This document shows, piece by piece, positions 13,713-13,934 of a stretch of DNA of 13,934 nucleotides (the stretch's first letter is position 1; every line of letters starts with the position of its first letter). Both the position numbers and the translations under genes were made by a program. Source of the DNA: CAYNWK01 sp964400875 (lineage in GTDB: Bacteria > Chloroflexota > Anaerolineae > Anaerolineales > UBA4823); the NCBI GenBank assembly GCA_964400875.1, contig CAYNWK010000114.1:1-13934 (forward strand), read 5' to 3'. The notes below the pieces were generated by a model, which was not told the origin of the DNA, did not search any database, and saw only the letters and a list, made by a program, of their open reading frames with translations.

Positions 13713-13746
13713 AGCGAAGCGCTCCAACCAACTGAGCTATCCGCCC
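13713..13746 (-). pseudogene. 5' half of a tRNA gene, broken at the anticodon
   Basis: On the minus strand the sequence reads as tRNA positions 1-33. It has acceptor strand GGGCGGA, TA at 8-9, D-arm GCTC-AGTTGGTTG-GAGC, G26, the anticodon 5' stem CTTCG and loop bases C32-T33. Immediately after T33 the sequence diverges: no matching CGAAG stem, no T-arm and no TCCGCCC acceptor strand follow. The 5' anticodon stem CTTCG-CT equals that of common bacterial tRNA-Ile genes, but the anticodon itself is missing. It is a fragment left by integration, deletion or recombination at the anticodon loop, or an assembly junction. Confidence 0.7.
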
Positions 13747-13934
13747 AAAAAAAACTCCAACCCCATCATTGAGGGTTTCGCAATTTACTTCCATTTTTCA
13801 TGTGCTCCTAATAGTATGGGTTGTCACCACCAGTAATATGTGCTATGCCATGAGTAGTCTTTATGTATGTTTCTAAAAGTTATTTGATCAATTGACTGGT
13901 GAATGATTGTATTTAATGCCGAGCTATATCTTCC
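13747..13934. other. AT-rich end of the window without recognised features
   Basis: About 190 bp. Directly upstream (minus strand) of the tRNA fragment is a run of eight T preceded by a weak AACCC/GGGTT stem, perhaps the terminator of a gene outside the window. The rest is AT-rich with no ORF, repeat or RNA motif that I can support. Confidence 0.4.

Noticed and set aside
13373..13746. Group I intron interrupting the tRNA
   Set aside because: The exon ends in T as expected, but no internal guide pairing to CTTCGCT, no conserved core and no 3' exon were found.

Overview
The window looks like a metagenome-assembled scaffold from a Chloroflexota bacterium, probably Anaerolineae-like. This is inferred from the gene families, not from a marker gene. 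The clues are a secreted protein with a long Thr/Pro linker and a CTPGYWK-type tail, DinB-fold proteins, two YcaQ/AlkX-like winged-helix proteins, a DUF1801 protein and several alpha/beta hydrolases. The exact repeat flanking the 100-N gap at 9851-9950 shows that this is short-read scaffolding.

Layout. 81-995: membrane-anchored alpha/beta hydrolase. 989-1495 (minus): DinB-fold gene broken by two frameshifts. 1757-2905: secreted repeat-linker protein, followed by a strong terminator. 3017-4201 (minus): PAF-acetylhydrolase-like esterase. 4403-6919: a consensus promoter, then a tight operon of dienelactone-hydrolase-like enzyme, DinB-fold protein and HTH_42/AlkX-like protein. 6916-7626 (minus): four-helix membrane protein. 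7871-7907: concentric dyad in front of a flavin monooxygenase-like gene (7933-9195). 9207-9402: decayed small gene. 9417-10039: small helical protein interrupted by the artefactual gap. 10099-11723: two-gene operon of DUF1801 protein and a second HTH_42/AlkX-like protein, ending at a bidirectional terminator.

From about 11.76 kb everything reads on the minus strand. A roughly 390-nt region without long ORFs has its own TTGACA/TATAAA promoter, a long-range closing helix and a shared terminator. It is a good candidate for an undescribed structured RNA. Beyond it, in visibly AT-richer sequence, lie a three-gene cassette (DUF3467-like, HicB-like, HicA-like), one more small ORF, and the 5' half of a tRNA that stops at the anticodon. 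This end has the look of an accessory island beside a tRNA gene.

Common themes are small-molecule ester or lactone hydrolysis, DinB-fold thiol/detoxification-type proteins and possible DNA-adduct repair (two AlkX-like paralogues). These are stress and detoxification functions, but no complete pathway is visible. The most interesting items are the candidate RNA, the three-gene cassette, the paired AlkX-like operons, the dyad at 7871-7907 and the interrupted tRNA.
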